Shown: positions 8,487 to 19,707 of the stretch, piece by piece
How the letters are laid out: the number at the start of each line of letters is the position of its first letter
How positions within the stretch are numbered: position 1 is the stretch's first letter
Assembly (NCBI RefSeq): GCF_002904335.1
Contig: NZ_PPHF01000152.1
Location: 102,825 to 166,824, forward strand
DNA from: Amycolatopsis sp. CA-126428
Lineage (GTDB): Bacteria; Actinomycetota; Actinomycetes; Mycobacteriales; Pseudonocardiaceae
Direction of reading: 5' to 3'
Length of the DNA stretch: 64,000 bases
The notes under the pieces: model-generated
Told to the model about the DNA's origin: nothing
The model's database searches: none
The model's input: the letters and a program-made list of their open reading frames with translations, nothing else
Translations under genes and position numbers: made by a program

Positions 8487-8492
8487 GAAGAC

Positions 8493-8524
8493 TTATCGAG
8501 TTCTCTGTTAACTTCGCGCGATAA
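8493..8524. promoter_or_regulatory. inverted-repeat candidate operator before the deoR-type gene
   Basis: TTATCG at 8493-8498 and CGATAA at 8519-8524 form an inverted repeat in an AT-rich patch directly before the regulator start at 8543, with GTTAAC (8507-8512) in the middle. DeoR regulators commonly bind such repeats at their own promoter, so autoregulation of the sugar operon is a reasonable inference. Confidence 0.45.
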
Positions 8525-8542
8525 ATCTGGTAAGAAGTCCGT

Positions 8543-9388
8543 GTGAGCGGCGGCACAGCATCTGCATCATCATCGGGGGACCGGAAGACCCGGCCGTCCG
8601 ATGCTGTCGTCGAGCAGCGGCGGCAGGACATCCTCGATCACGTCATCGAGGAGGGCGAGGCCCGGATCGACGATCTGACGTCGAAGTTCAAGGTCAGCCT
8701 GATGACCATGCACCGCGACCTCGACGACCTGGCCGAACGCCGGCTCCTGCGCAAGCTGCGCGGCAGGGTCGAGGCCTACCCGGCGCTCACCATCGAGAGC
8801 GCCGCCCGCTTCCGCGACACGCTCCACCACGGCGAAAAAGAAGCCCTCGGCCAGGCCGCCGCGAACCACGTGCTGCCCGGCCAGACCGTCTTCGTCGACG
8901 ACTCCACCACCCTCCTCCCGCTGGTCAAGCGGCTCGCCGAGATCGACGCGCTGACCGTCGTCACCAACTCGCTGCACGCCGCCCGGCTGCTCGGGCCCCG
9001 GGTCGAGGTCGTCCTCGCCGGCGGCCGCTACAGCCACGAGTACGACTCCTGCGCCGGGCCCGAGGTCCTCAACCTGCTCGACAGCATCCGCGCCGACGTC
9101 TCGTTCGTGTCGGTCACCGCCGTCGCCGTCGGGCGGCTGTTCCACCCCGATCGCGACTACGCCGAGCTCAAAAAGGCCGCCCTGCGGGTCGCGAACCAGA
9201 CGGTCCTCGTCGTCGACCACTCGAAGTTCGGCCGCACCGCCACCTACGCGCACGGTGACGTCGGGGACTACGACCTGCTGATCACGGGCCAGGCCACGCC
9301 CACCGAGGAGATCGAGGCCGCGTTGAACGCGGGCACCGCGATCGAGATCGTCGAACACGTCGCAGAGGGGCAGCCCTATGACAGCTGA
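8543..9388 (+). CDS. DeoR/GlpR family sugar-operon regulator
   Basis: A 281-residue DNA-binding repressor. The N-terminal winged helix (about 25-80) has RRQDILDHVIEEGEARIDDL and MHRDLDDLAERRLL, typical of DeoR. The C-terminal domain is the DeoR sugar-phosphate sensor with the VFVDDSTT phosphate-site segment. It overlaps the FGGY kinase gene by 11 bases and has a palindromic candidate operator just upstream. The family responds to a sugar phosphate, so the effector is probably the product of the kinase next to it. Confidence 0.9.
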   Translation: MSGGTASASSSGDRKTRPSDAVVEQRRQDILDHVIEEGEARIDDLTSKFKVSLMTMHRDLDDLAERRLLRKLRGRVEAYPALTIESAARFRDTLHHGEKEALGQAAANHVLPGQTVFVDDSTTLLPLVKRLAEIDALTVVTNSLHAARLLGPRVEVVLAGGRYSHEYDSCAGPEVLNLLDSIRADVSFVSVTAVAVGRLFHPDRDYAELKKAALRVANQTVLVVDHSKFGRTATYAHGDVGDYDLLITGQATPTEEIEAALNAGTAIEIVEHVAEGQPYDS

Positions 9389-10808
9389 ACTGGTCGCCGG
9401 CATCGACTCGTCCACCCAGTCGACCAAGGTCGTCGTGTGTGACGCCGTCACCGGCGAAATCGTCCGCACCGGTCGCGCGCCGCACCCCGACGGCACCGAG
9501 GTCGCCCCCGCCGCCTGGTGGGACGCCTTCAAGGAAGCCACGAACGGCCTGCTCGACGGCGTCACGGCCATCGGCGTCGGCGGCCAGCAGCACGGCATGG
9601 TCACGCTGGACGAAGACAACGACGTGGTCCGGCCGGCGCTGCTCTGGAACGACACCCGCTCCGCGCAGGCCGCCCTCGACCTGATCGAGGAGCTCGGCGG
9701 GCCGTCGGCCTGGGCGAAGTCCGTCGGCTCGGTGCCGGTCGCCAGCTTCACCGTCACGAAGCTGCGCTGGCTGGCCGAGAACGAGCCGAAGCTCGCCGAC
9801 CGCGTCGCGCGCGTGCTGCTCCCGCACGACTGGCTGACCTGGAAGCTCACCGGCGGCGACCCGGTCACCGACCGCGGTGACGCGTCCGGCACCGGCTACT
9901 TCTCGCCGTCCGACAACGCCTACCGCCTCGACATCCTGAGCCACGCCTTCGGCGGCCGGACGCCGGAGCTGCCGGCCGTGCTCGGCCCGGCCGACGCCGC
10001 CGGCCACACCCCGGACGGCGTGCTCGTCTCCGCCGGCACCGGCGACAACATGGCCGCCGCGCTCGGGCTGGAACTCCAGCCCGGCGACGCCGTCGTCTCG
10101 CTCGGCACCAGCGGCACCGTGTTCGGCGTCGCCGAGACCGGCGCGGCCGACGTCAGTGGCGAAGTCGCCGGGTTCGCCGACGCCACCGGCCGCTTCCTCC
10201 CGCTCGCCTGCACTCTTAACGCCGCCCGCGTCCTCACCGCGACGGCCGCGATGCTCGGCGCGACGCTGAGCGAGTTCGACCGCCTCGCCCTGACCGCCGA
10301 GCCGGGGGCCGGCGGGCTGACGTTCCTGCCGTACCTGGACGGCGAGCGCACCCCGAACCTGCCCGGCGCCACCGGCTCGCTGACCGGGCTGACCAGGGAC
10401 AACATGACCCCGGCGAACCTCGCGCGCAGCGCCGTCGAAGGCATGCTCTGCGGCCTGGCCGCCGGTCTCGACGCGGTCCGCGCGCACGGCCTCGACGTCC
10501 AGCGGGTGCTGCTGATCGGCGGGGGCGCGCAGTCGCGGGCCGTCCGCGCGGTCGCGCCGCTGGTGTTCGGCGTGCCCGTGCAGCTGCCCGAAGTCGCCGA
10601 GTACGTCGCGCTCGGCGCGGCCCGGCAAGCGGCCTGGGCGGCGGCCTCCGGTGCGGAACCGCCGTCCTGGCAGGAAAACCACAAGCTCCGGCTCGAGCTG
10701 GACGAGCCGACCGAGGCGCAGCGCGCCGAGGGCCACCGGATCCAGCAGCGCCACCTCGAAGCCCGCGAAGCGGCTTACGGGGTCCGGCGGAATCTCGGAG
10801 AGGACTGA
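9378..10808 (+). CDS. xylB: FGGY carbohydrate kinase, xylulokinase-like
   Basis: A 476-residue ATP-dependent sugar kinase. The N-terminal phosphate loop is GIDSSTQSTK; GGQQHGMVTLD and WNDTRS match the xylulokinase substrate region; SAGTGDN carries the probable catalytic Asp; and IGGGAQSRAVRA is the C-terminal FGGY adenosine motif. Length and motifs fit XylB best, but other ketose or polyol kinases in the family cannot be excluded. No isomerase accompanies it. The gene starts within the end of the regulator gene and is followed after 3 bases by an ABC ATPase, so the three form one transcription unit. Confidence 0.8.
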   Translation: MTAELVAGIDSSTQSTKVVVCDAVTGEIVRTGRAPHPDGTEVAPAAWWDAFKEATNGLLDGVTAIGVGGQQHGMVTLDEDNDVVRPALLWNDTRSAQAALDLIEELGGPSAWAKSVGSVPVASFTVTKLRWLAENEPKLADRVARVLLPHDWLTWKLTGGDPVTDRGDASGTGYFSPSDNAYRLDILSHAFGGRTPELPAVLGPADAAGHTPDGVLVSAGTGDNMAAALGLELQPGDAVVSLGTSGTVFGVAETGAADVSGEVAGFADATGRFLPLACTLNAARVLTATAAMLGATLSEFDRLALTAEPGAGGLTFLPYLDGERTPNLPGATGSLTGLTRDNMTPANLARSAVEGMLCGLAAGLDAVRAHGLDVQRVLLIGGGAQSRAVRAVAPLVFGVPVQLPEVAEYVALGAARQAAWAAASGAEPPSWQENHKLRLELDEPTEAQRAEGHRIQQRHLEAREAAYGVRRNLGED

Positions 10809-10811
10809 CCG

Positions 10812-11900
<1,089 letters not shown>

Positions 11901-11908
11901 CCTCGGGT

Positions 11909-11951
11909 CATGGGAAACTGGGAGGCGCTATGACTCCCAGTTTTTCCCATG
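11909..11951 (+). promoter_or_regulatory. hairpin enclosing the alr ribosome site and start codon
   Basis: CATGGGAAACTGGGAG (11909-11924) pairs with CTCCCAG-TTTTT-CCCATG (11934-11951), a 16-bp stem with a two-base bulge. The GGGAGG ribosome site lies in the left arm and ATG 11930 lies in the nine-base loop. It could act as an ugpC terminator or hold back alr translation. Confidence 0.6.
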
Positions 11952-13060
11952 ACTGCAGCCCGCGCGCGCAGGTCGACATCGACCTCGACGCGATCCGCCA
12001 CAACCTCACCCTGCTGGGCGCCCGCGCGCCCGGCGCCGAGGTGATGGCCGTGGTCAAAGCCGACGCCTACGGCCACGGCGCGCTGCCGGTGGCGCGCGCC
12101 GCGGTCGAGGCCGGGGCCACCTGGCTGGGCACCTGCTCGCTCGGCGAGGCTCTCGCCCTGCGCGAAGCCGGCCTCAAGACCCGGCTGTTCAGCTGGCTGG
12201 ACACCCCCGACGTCGACTTCGCGCCGGGCGTCGAAAACGACATCGACCTCGCCGCCAGCTCGCTGGGTGAGCTTCGCCGCATCGCGGCCGCGGCGAAACC
12301 GGGTATCCCGGCGCGTGTGCACCTCAAAATCGACACCGGGCTCTCGCGCAACGGCTGCCCGCCCGCCGCGTGGGCCGAACTGGTCGAAGCGGCGGCCGCC
12401 GAACCGCGGGTCGAGGTCGTCGCGATCTGGTCCCACCTCGCGTGTGCCGACGAGCCGGACCACCCGGCGACCGACCTGCAGGCCAAGCGCTTCGCCGACG
12501 CCTACGACACCGCCCGCGCCGCCGGGCTCGACCCCATGCGGCACCTGGCGAACTCCGCGGCCCTGCTCACCCGGCCCGACCTGCACTTCGACATCGTCCG
12601 GCCCGGCATCGCGATGTACGGGCTGAACCCGGTGCCGCAGCCGGAAGACCTGCGCCCGGCCATGACGTTCCGGTCGGCCGTCGCGCTGGTCAAGCGGATC
12701 GAGGCCGGGGAATCGGTGTCCTACGGGCACACCTGGACCGCTTCGCGGGACACGAACCTGGCGCTCGTCCCGGCCGGGTACGCCGACGGCGTCCCGCGGT
12801 CGCTGTCCGGGCGCATGGACGTACTCCTCGGCGGGCAGCGGCGGCCGGTCGCCGGGCGCGTCTGCATGGACCAGCTGGTGGTCGACTGCGGTGACTACGA
12901 GCCGTCCGTCGGCGACGAGGTCGTCCTCTTCGGCGCCGGCGCGCACGGCGAGCCGACCGCCCGGGAATGGGCCGACAAGCTGGGCACCATCGACTACGAG
13001 ATCGTGACCTCGATGTACCGGCCGCGGGTGCGGCGCCGGTATCTGGGGGAAAGCTCGTGA
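11930..13060 (+). CDS. alr: alanine racemase
   Basis: A PLP enzyme that converts L-alanine to D-alanine for peptidoglycan. The 376-residue protein has the PLP-binding Lys43 in AVVKADAYGHG, the second-base Tyr in VSYGH, the PLP-phosphate region PAGYADGVPRSLSG and the conserved GRVCMDQ. ATG 11930 is the only close start and follows GGGAGG, although that ribosome site is inside a stable hairpin. The next gene begins within the alr stop codon (GTGA overlap). The alr-hydrolase-tsaE-tsaB order is conserved in related actinobacteria. Confidence 0.96.
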   Translation: MTPSFSHDCSPRAQVDIDLDAIRHNLTLLGARAPGAEVMAVVKADAYGHGALPVARAAVEAGATWLGTCSLGEALALREAGLKTRLFSWLDTPDVDFAPGVENDIDLAASSLGELRRIAAAAKPGIPARVHLKIDTGLSRNGCPPAAWAELVEAAAAEPRVEVVAIWSHLACADEPDHPATDLQAKRFADAYDTARAAGLDPMRHLANSAALLTRPDLHFDIVRPGIAMYGLNPVPQPEDLRPAMTFRSAVALVKRIEAGESVSYGHTWTASRDTNLALVPAGYADGVPRSLSGRMDVLLGGQRRPVAGRVCMDQLVVDCGDYEPSVGDEVVLFGAGAHGEPTAREWADKLGTIDYEIVTSMYRPRVRRRYLGESS

Positions 13061-14154
13061 CTCCTTCACGACGATTGCTGGCCATCGCCGGCGGGGTCGG
13101 GGCCCTGGCCACCGGGACCGCCGCCGCCATCGCGGTCGCCGCCCAGCAGCGGCGGTACAGTGAGGATCCGTACGTGGACGAGCCGTTGGGGGAGCTGAAG
13201 CCGGACCGCACTTCCACGGTCGCGGCCGAGGACGGCACGCCGCTTTCGGTCGAGGAGATCGACCCGGAGGACGGCGGCGAACCGGAACTGACCGTCGTGG
13301 GGGTCCACGGCTTCGCGCTTTCGCGGCGCTGCTGGCACTTCCAGCGTCGTGACCTCGCGTCGCTCCGGCTGCCTCGCGTGCGTCAGGTGTACTACGACCA
13401 CCGCAGCCACGGGCTGTCCGGCGCGGCTTCGACCGAGACGTCGACCATCGAACAGCTGGCCCGGGACCTGGACTGCGTGCTGCGGTCCGTGGTGCCGGAG
13501 GGGCCCATCGTGCTGATGGGGCACTCGATGGGCGGCATGGTGATCATGGAGCTGGCCGCCGAGTTCCCTTCGCTGTTCGAAGAGCGGGTGGAAGGGGTCG
13601 CCTTCATCGCGACGGCGGCGGGCGAAGTCGGCGCACGCGGGTTGCCGCGTTCACTGCTCTCGAAGTACAACCCGCTGACGCGGGCCGCCGGTGGGCTCGC
13701 CGGGTGGCAGCCGGGGCTGGTGGAGTTCGTCCGCGCGGCGGGCGGCCAGCTGACGCGCCAAGCCGTGCGCCGGCTGGCGTTCGGCAGCCGCGACGTCGCG
13801 CCGCGGCTCGTCGACTTCATGCTCGAGATGCTGGAAGTGACGCCGGTGCGCGGGCTCGTCAACTTCATTGACACCCTCGGCAGCCACAACCGCTACGCCG
13901 CGCTGGCCGGCCTGAAGCACGCGCAAGTGCTGGTCATCGGCGGCGATTCGGACCGGTTCACGCCGTTCTCGCACGCCGAGCGGATCGCCTCCGAGCTGCC
14001 CGACGCCGAGCTGGTGCGCGTCCGCGGCGCCGGGCACATGGTGCTGCTCGAACAGCCCGAGCTGGTGAACAGCCATCTGATCGATCTCCTGCAACGCTGT
14101 TCCGGTGTGGACGGCGAATCCTCGTCCCGGCGAACCTGGTGGTGGCAGCGTTGA
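13057..14154 (+). CDS. membrane-associated alpha/beta hydrolase
   Basis: A 365-residue alpha/beta hydrolase that starts at GTG 13057 inside the alr stop. Residues 8-30 form a hydrophobic segment (AIAGGVGALATGTAAAIAV) that is probably a membrane anchor or signal. The catalytic motifs are GHSMGGM with the nucleophile Ser, GGDSDRFTP with the probable Asp, and GAGHMVLLEQP with the His. An esterase/lipase-like hydrolase between alr and tsaE is common in this order. Its 3' end overlaps tsaE by 16 bases. The substrate is not known. Confidence 0.85.
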   Translation: MTPSRRLLAIAGGVGALATGTAAAIAVAAQQRRYSEDPYVDEPLGELKPDRTSTVAAEDGTPLSVEEIDPEDGGEPELTVVGVHGFALSRRCWHFQRRDLASLRLPRVRQVYYDHRSHGLSGAASTETSTIEQLARDLDCVLRSVVPEGPIVLMGHSMGGMVIMELAAEFPSLFEERVEGVAFIATAAGEVGARGLPRSLLSKYNPLTRAAGGLAGWQPGLVEFVRAAGGQLTRQAVRRLAFGSRDVAPRLVDFMLEMLEVTPVRGLVNFIDTLGSHNRYAALAGLKHAQVLVIGGDSDRFTPFSHAERIASELPDAELVRVRGAGHMVLLEQPELVNSHLIDLLQRCSGVDGESSSRRTWWWQR

Positions 14155-14615
14155 GTTTCGTGTTCCCGACCCCCGAAGACACGATGGAGTTCGGGCGGTC
14201 CCTCGGCCGATCCCTGCGCGCGGGTGACCTCGTGCTGCTGGCGGGTCCCCTCGGCGCGGGCAAGACGACGCTGACCCGCGGCATCGCGGACGGCCTGGGC
14301 GTCGGCGGCCGGGTGAGCTCCCCGACGTTCGTGCTGGCCCGCGTCCACCCGGCGGGCGCTCTTGGCGTGCCCTTGGTGCACGTGGACGCGTACCGCCTGG
14401 GCGGCGACCTTTCGCAGCTGGACGACCTGGACCTGGACACGGACCTCGAGCGCTCGGCCATCGTGGTCGAGTGGGGCGAAGGCTCGGCCGAGCGCCTGTC
14501 TTCGGATTACCTGGTGGTCCGGCTGGACCGCCGCGAGGACGACGTCCGCGAGATCACCCTCGAACCGCACGGCACCTGGACCGACCGCACTCCGGAGCTC
14601 GCCGAGATGTCGTGA
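14139..14615 (+). CDS. tsaE: tRNA threonylcarbamoyladenosine biosynthesis ATPase TsaE
   Basis: An ATPase that works with TsaB and TsaD to attach threonylcarbamoyl to A37 of ANN-decoding tRNAs. The 158-residue protein has Walker A GPLGAGKTT at residues 36-44, SSPTFVLAR and the late VVEWGEG motif. It starts at GTG 14139 inside the preceding hydrolase gene; TTG 14151 is an alternative. The stop codon TGA (14613-14615) lies inside the left arm of a palindromic repeat. Its partners tsaB and tsaD lie 4 kb away, separated by a minus-strand insertion. Confidence 0.94.
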   Translation: MVAALSFVFPTPEDTMEFGRSLGRSLRAGDLVLLAGPLGAGKTTLTRGIADGLGVGGRVSSPTFVLARVHPAGALGVPLVHVDAYRLGGDLSQLDDLDLDTDLERSAIVVEWGEGSAERLSSDYLVVRLDRREDDVREITLEPHGTWTDRTPELAEMS

Positions 14616-14653
14616 GTGGTAAGGAGGGTTCTAACCCTCCTTACCACTCACGA
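14610..14653. repeat. palindromic stop/terminator repeat, copy 1
   Basis: A perfect 21-bp inverted repeat (arms 14610-14630 and 14633-14653) with a two-base CT centre. The outer arm TCGTGAGTGGTAAGG is shared with the copies near 15700 and 46260. The left arm supplies the tsaE stop codon, and the element sits between convergent tsaE and the beta-lactamase-like gene, so it can serve as a bidirectional terminator. Confidence 0.9.
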
Positions 14654-14668
14654 CCTCGGTGGCTGCGC

Positions 14669-15667
14669 TCAGCCGCCGTTGTACTGCTGGTAGGCCGGTG
14701 CCCGGAAGGTCCGGGCGCCGGCGCCCGCGATCTTGTCGACCGCGCGCAGGAACTTCGGCCCCATCTTCGCGCTGGCCTGCCGGACCGGGTGCGTGGCCCC
14801 GAAGTCCTCCGGGTTCGCCTGGCCGTGCGCGAACATCGAGTAGATCAACACCGGCTTGCCCGCGGCGTCGAACATGATCCCGGCCTCGTTGCGGCCGTCG
14901 TTCAGCCAGCCCGCCTTCGTGGCGATCCTCGCCCGATCGGCGGACGACATCTCACGGCGGACACCGTCGGTGAACGCCACCTGCGACCGCAGGAGGGACA
15001 GCAGGTAATCCGTCGACGCCGGGCTCAGCAAGGTGCCCGCGACCAGCGCCTTCAGCAGGTCGTGGGTCTCGCGCGGAGTGGTCTGGCCGAGGAAGTAGCG
15101 GTTCGGGTTGGCCACCGGCGTCACCTGGGTCTTGGGGAAGCCCTTGGCCACCAGGATCTGGTTGATCTCGGCCGCCGGAACCACGAGCCCCACCAGCCGG
15201 ACGCACGTGTCGTCCGAAACCGTGAGGAACAGCGACAGGACGTGGCCCAGCGTGAACGCGCTCGGGTACGCCTTGTCCAGGATGATGATGCCGTCACCAC
15301 CCGGCACGACGATGCTCGCCGGCACCTGGACCTGCTGGTCCAGGGTGAGCAGGCCACGGTCGATCTTGTCCATCAAGGTGACCGCGACGGCCACCTTGTT
15401 CACGCTGTACGCCTCGACGACCTCGTCGGACGCCACGTCGACGGCCACCTGGTCGGCCACGCTGATGTAGGAGTTCCAGACGCCGCCAGCCTCAGCGGCC
15501 GCGTCGTCGTAGACGCGCTTCACCTTCTGCCTGGCCCGGTCCGGTGTGGCCGGGCTGGCCTCGATGTCTGCTTCCTGCGCGAACGCGGGAGAGCCGGTCA
15601 GAACGCTTCCGGCGACGACAGCGGTCCCCAAGCCGAACGCCGCTCGCCTGTTGAGTCGATACCCCAT
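14669..15667 (-). CDS. class A beta-lactamase-like secreted serine hydrolase
   Basis: A 332-residue protein exported by an N-terminal signal with RRAAFGLG (Tat-like) and a cleavage site near AFA-Q at residue 30. SVNK at residues 88-91 is the SxxK active-site motif of class A beta-lactamases and DD-peptidases. VSDDTC stands where SDN is expected and TKAGW where KTG is expected, so two motifs are altered. ATG 15667 is preferred to TTG 15679. It could be a penicillin-interacting hydrolase or a divergent beta-lactamase; resistance should not be assumed. It follows accDA-matB on the minus strand, separated by palindromic repeat copy 2. Confidence 0.8.
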   Translation of the reverse strand: MGYRLNRRAAFGLGTAVVAGSVLTGSPAFAQEADIEASPATPDRARQKVKRVYDDAAAEAGGVWNSYISVADQVAVDVASDEVVEAYSVNKVAVAVTLMDKIDRGLLTLDQQVQVPASIVVPGGDGIIILDKAYPSAFTLGHVLSLFLTVSDDTCVRLVGLVVPAAEINQILVAKGFPKTQVTPVANPNRYFLGQTTPRETHDLLKALVAGTLLSPASTDYLLSLLRSQVAFTDGVRREMSSADRARIATKAGWLNDGRNEAGIMFDAAGKPVLIYSMFAHGQANPEDFGATHPVRQASAKMGPKFLRAVDKIAGAGARTFRAPAYQQYNGG

Positions 15668-15696
15668 CGCAAGATCCAACCACGAATGGACGAACC

Positions 15697-15740
15697 TCGT
15701 GAGTGGTAACGCGGGTTCTAATCCGCTTTACCACTCACGA
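15697..15740. repeat. palindromic stop/terminator repeat, copy 2
   Basis: Arms 15697-15717 and 15720-15740 match at 19 of 21 positions around CT. Read on the minus strand, the repeat encodes the last residues VVSGKAD and the TAG stop of the carboxyltransferase gene. It lies between that gene and the beta-lactamase-like gene. Confidence 0.88.
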
Positions 15741-17041
15741 CCGCGCGCGCGACGCCCAGGTCCACGAGGTCCTGCGGCCGCAGGTGCAGCTGGTTGGCGA
15801 TGTCCGGTACCTCCGAAGCCGGCCGCTTGAGGATCGCCGCCGCCGCTTCCGGTGAGGTCACCGAGAAGTACGCGTCCGGGGCCACCCACGTCGAACCCGC
15901 CGCGGCGAACGCCAGTGCGCCGCCCGAGCCGCCTTCGCCGATCACCAGCGTCGTCACCGGGACCGAAGCCGTCGCCACCGCCTCGAACATCTCCGCGATC
16001 GCGCCGCCCGCGCCCGCCTGCTCCGCCGCCGCGTCGTTCGCCGCGCCCGGGGTGTCGACCAGCGTCAGCACCGGGATGCCCAGGCGCGACGCCAGCCGCA
16101 CCAGCCGGGCCGCCGTCCGGAAGCCCGAGGGCAACGTCGGCGTGCCGCACTGGGCCGCGTACGCGACCGTCCGCCCGTCGCGCCGGCCGAAGCCGCACGC
16201 GACACCGGGATCCGCGCCGCCGACGCGGTCGCCGCTGATGTCCTGCCGCCAGTCGAAGTACGCGTCGAGGTACTCCGCCGCCCGGGCCCGCGATGGTGAC
16301 CGCGCCGCCTGAACCGCTTCCCAGCCGGTCGCAGGCACCGAAACGGCCCGCAGCGCGGAGGGCGGTGGAGCCGCGGCCGACGAATGCGCGGTCAGCAGCC
16401 GCAGCCACCGTTCCAGCGTCGCGCCGAGCTCCTCCGGTGCCACGACGGCGTCGACCTGACCCCAGCCGAAGTGCGCCTCCGCGGTGTACGCCTCCGGCGA
16501 GCCGGCCGGGCGCACCCGCGAGCCCGCGAAGCCGACCTGCGCTTCCGGCAGCGCGAGGATGACGTCGGCACCCGCGCCGAGCGTCGCCCAGCCGCCGCCG
16601 GTCGTGGGGTCGCGCAGCACCGAGATCTGGGGGATGCCCACGGACCGCGTCAACGCCGACGCCCGCGCCACCCGCTGCAGCTGCATCAACGCGCGCATGC
16701 CCTGCTGCATGCGGCTGCCGCCGGTCGCGATCAGCGACACCACCGGCAGCCGCACGTCGCGGGCGTGCGCGAACGCCGCTTCGATCCGGTCGCCGGTGCG
16801 CTGCCCGAGCGACCCGCCGAGGAACCCGAACTCGAAGGCGATCAGCACGGCTTCGACGTCGCCGATCTTCGCCGTCCCGCAGAGGACCGATTCCTTCTCA
16901 CCCGTGCGCTCTTCCGCGGCGGAACGCGCTTCCCGGTAACCCGGCCAGCCGATCGGGCCGTCGGCGGGCTCCTCGCGCAGCGGGGTCGGGAACTCCGTGA
17001 AACCGCTTCCGATGGCGCCGAGGATCTCGCGCGCCGGCAGC

Positions 17042-17049
<8 letters not shown>
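15718..17049 (-). CDS. acetyl-CoA carboxylase carboxyltransferase, fused beta/alpha subunits
   Basis: A 443-residue crotonase-fold protein with two carboxyltransferase halves. The N-terminal beta-like half (about 40-230) has FEFGFLGGSLG and the MQQGMRALMQ segment, and the C-terminal alpha-like half (about 255-440) has PVLTLVDTPGA and IGEGGSGGALAFA. No zinc-finger Cys set precedes the beta half. The family transfers carboxybiotin carboxyl groups to acyl-CoA, typically to make malonyl-CoA. GTG 17049 overlaps the MatB-like gene by 8 bases, so the two are coupled. The C-terminal seven residues come from a palindromic repeat. The biotin carboxylase partner is not here. Confidence 0.88.
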
Positions 17050-18466
<1,417 letters not shown>

Positions 18467-18565
18467 CGCGGGGACCTCCCAGTGTCGGACTCGATCCGCA
18501 CGTTACCGCGCGGATCGATCCCCTGCAGCAAGCGGCCGTAGGTGCTGGTCGTAGGCTGGGACACC

Positions 18566-19231
18566 GTGTTGGTACTGGCGATCGATACCTCGACCCCGGC
18601 GGTGACCGCGGGCGTCGTCGCGCTGGACGGCGGCTTGGTCGAGACGCGCGGTGACCGCGTCACGGTCGACCCCCGCGCCCACGGAGAGCTGATCACGCCG
18701 CACGCGCTGGCCGCCGCCGAGGCCGCCGGGGTGACCCTCAAGGACCTCGACGCGATCGTCGCCGGCGTCGGCCCCGGGCCGTTCACCGGCCTGCGCGCCG
18801 GCCTGGCCACCGCCGCCGCGCTCGGCCACGCCCTCGGCATCCCGGTGTACCCGGTCTGCAGCCTCGACGCGCTGGCCGCCGACGTCGCCCCGGGGGACAA
18901 CGCTTTCCTCGTGCTCACCGACGCCCGCCGCCGCGAGGTCTACTGGGCCGCCTACGACGCCGCCGGCCGGCGCACCGACGGCCCGCACGTCCAGCGCCCC
19001 GCGGACCTCGAGACCGACGTCAAGGTGGCGGCCGGGGACGGCGCCGTCCTGTACGCCGACGTGCTCGACGTCCGGCCGGTCGAGCCGCGCTTCCCGTCGC
19101 CCGCCGGTCTGGTGAAGGTCGCGAAGGACGCGTTGCTGGCGAAGGAACCGCCGGCGCCGCTGACGCCGTTGTACCTGCGTCGTCCCGACGCCGCCGAGCC
19201 CGCGGCGCCGAAACGGGTGACCGCTCCGTGA
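18566..19231 (+). CDS. tsaB: tRNA threonylcarbamoyladenosine biosynthesis protein TsaB
   Basis: A partner of TsaD and TsaE in t6A synthesis and an ASKHA-fold protein without catalytic metal. I start it at GTG 18566, which gives MLVLAIDTST, the classic TsaB N-terminus; an in-frame GTG 24 bases upstream is less likely. GVGPGPFTGLRAGL and DARRREVYWA match the family. It is 221 residues. The gene overlaps rimI by four bases (GTGA). It is divergent from matB, with only about 100 bases between them for both promoters. Confidence 0.93.
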   Translation: MLVLAIDTSTPAVTAGVVALDGGLVETRGDRVTVDPRAHGELITPHALAAAEAAGVTLKDLDAIVAGVGPGPFTGLRAGLATAAALGHALGIPVYPVCSLDALAADVAPGDNAFLVLTDARRREVYWAAYDAAGRRTDGPHVQRPADLETDVKVAAGDGAVLYADVLDVRPVEPRFPSPAGLVKVAKDALLAKEPPAPLTPLYLRRPDAAEPAAPKRVTAP

Positions 19232-19707
19232 GACTCGGACCCCTGCGCCGCATGGACATCGCCCGGTGCGTGGAGATCGAGAAGATCCTGTTCCCCGGCG
19301 ACGACCCGTGGAGCGCCCGCGCCTTCCACTCCGAACTGGACGCGGGCAACTTCTACCTCGCCGCCCGCCCGGACGAGGGCGATGAGCTGCTCGGCTACGC
19401 CGGGCTGGCCGTCGTCGGGCGCCGCCGTGGCGAGTACGAGGCGACCGTGCACACCATCGGCGTCGCGCCCGAGCACCAGGGCCAGGGCATCGGCACGGCA
19501 CTGCTGCAGGCGCTGCTGACGCGGGCCGACGAGTTCGAGGCGCCGGTCTTCCTCGAGGTCCGCACGGACAACACCACCGCGCTCGCCCTGTACGAGCGCC
19601 ACGGCTTCGAACGGCTCGGCATCCGGAAGCGCTACTACCAGCCTTCCGGTGCCGACGCGTACACGATGGTCCGCCCGGCGCGGACGCGAGACGGGGTGGC
19701 GGGCTGA
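19228..19707 (+). CDS. rimI: ribosomal protein alanine N-acetyltransferase (RimI-like GNAT)
   Basis: A 159-residue GNAT acetyltransferase using acetyl-CoA. Motif A is VAPEHQGQGIGTALLQALL (QGQGIG binds CoA), followed by EVRTDNTTALALYERHGF, typical of RimI. It is coupled by overlap to tsaB in front (GTGA) and tsaD behind (TGATG), an arrangement conserved in actinobacteria. The usual named substrate is ribosomal protein S18; other N-terminal substrates are possible. Confidence 0.93.
   Translation: MRLGPLRRMDIARCVEIEKILFPGDDPWSARAFHSELDAGNFYLAARPDEGDELLGYAGLAVVGRRRGEYEATVHTIGVAPEHQGQGIGTALLQALLTRADEFEAPVFLEVRTDNTTALALYERHGFERLGIRKRYYQPSGADAYTMVRPARTRDGVAG

Noticed and set aside
14669..15667. antibiotic-resistance beta-lactamase
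   Set aside because: The SxxK motif is present but the SDN and KTG positions are altered, so resistance cannot be inferred.
14471..15709. 412-residue plus-strand frame across the palindromic repeat
   Set aside because: It runs antisense to the beta-lactamase-like gene and through the repeat; codon use and composition are those of a shadow frame.
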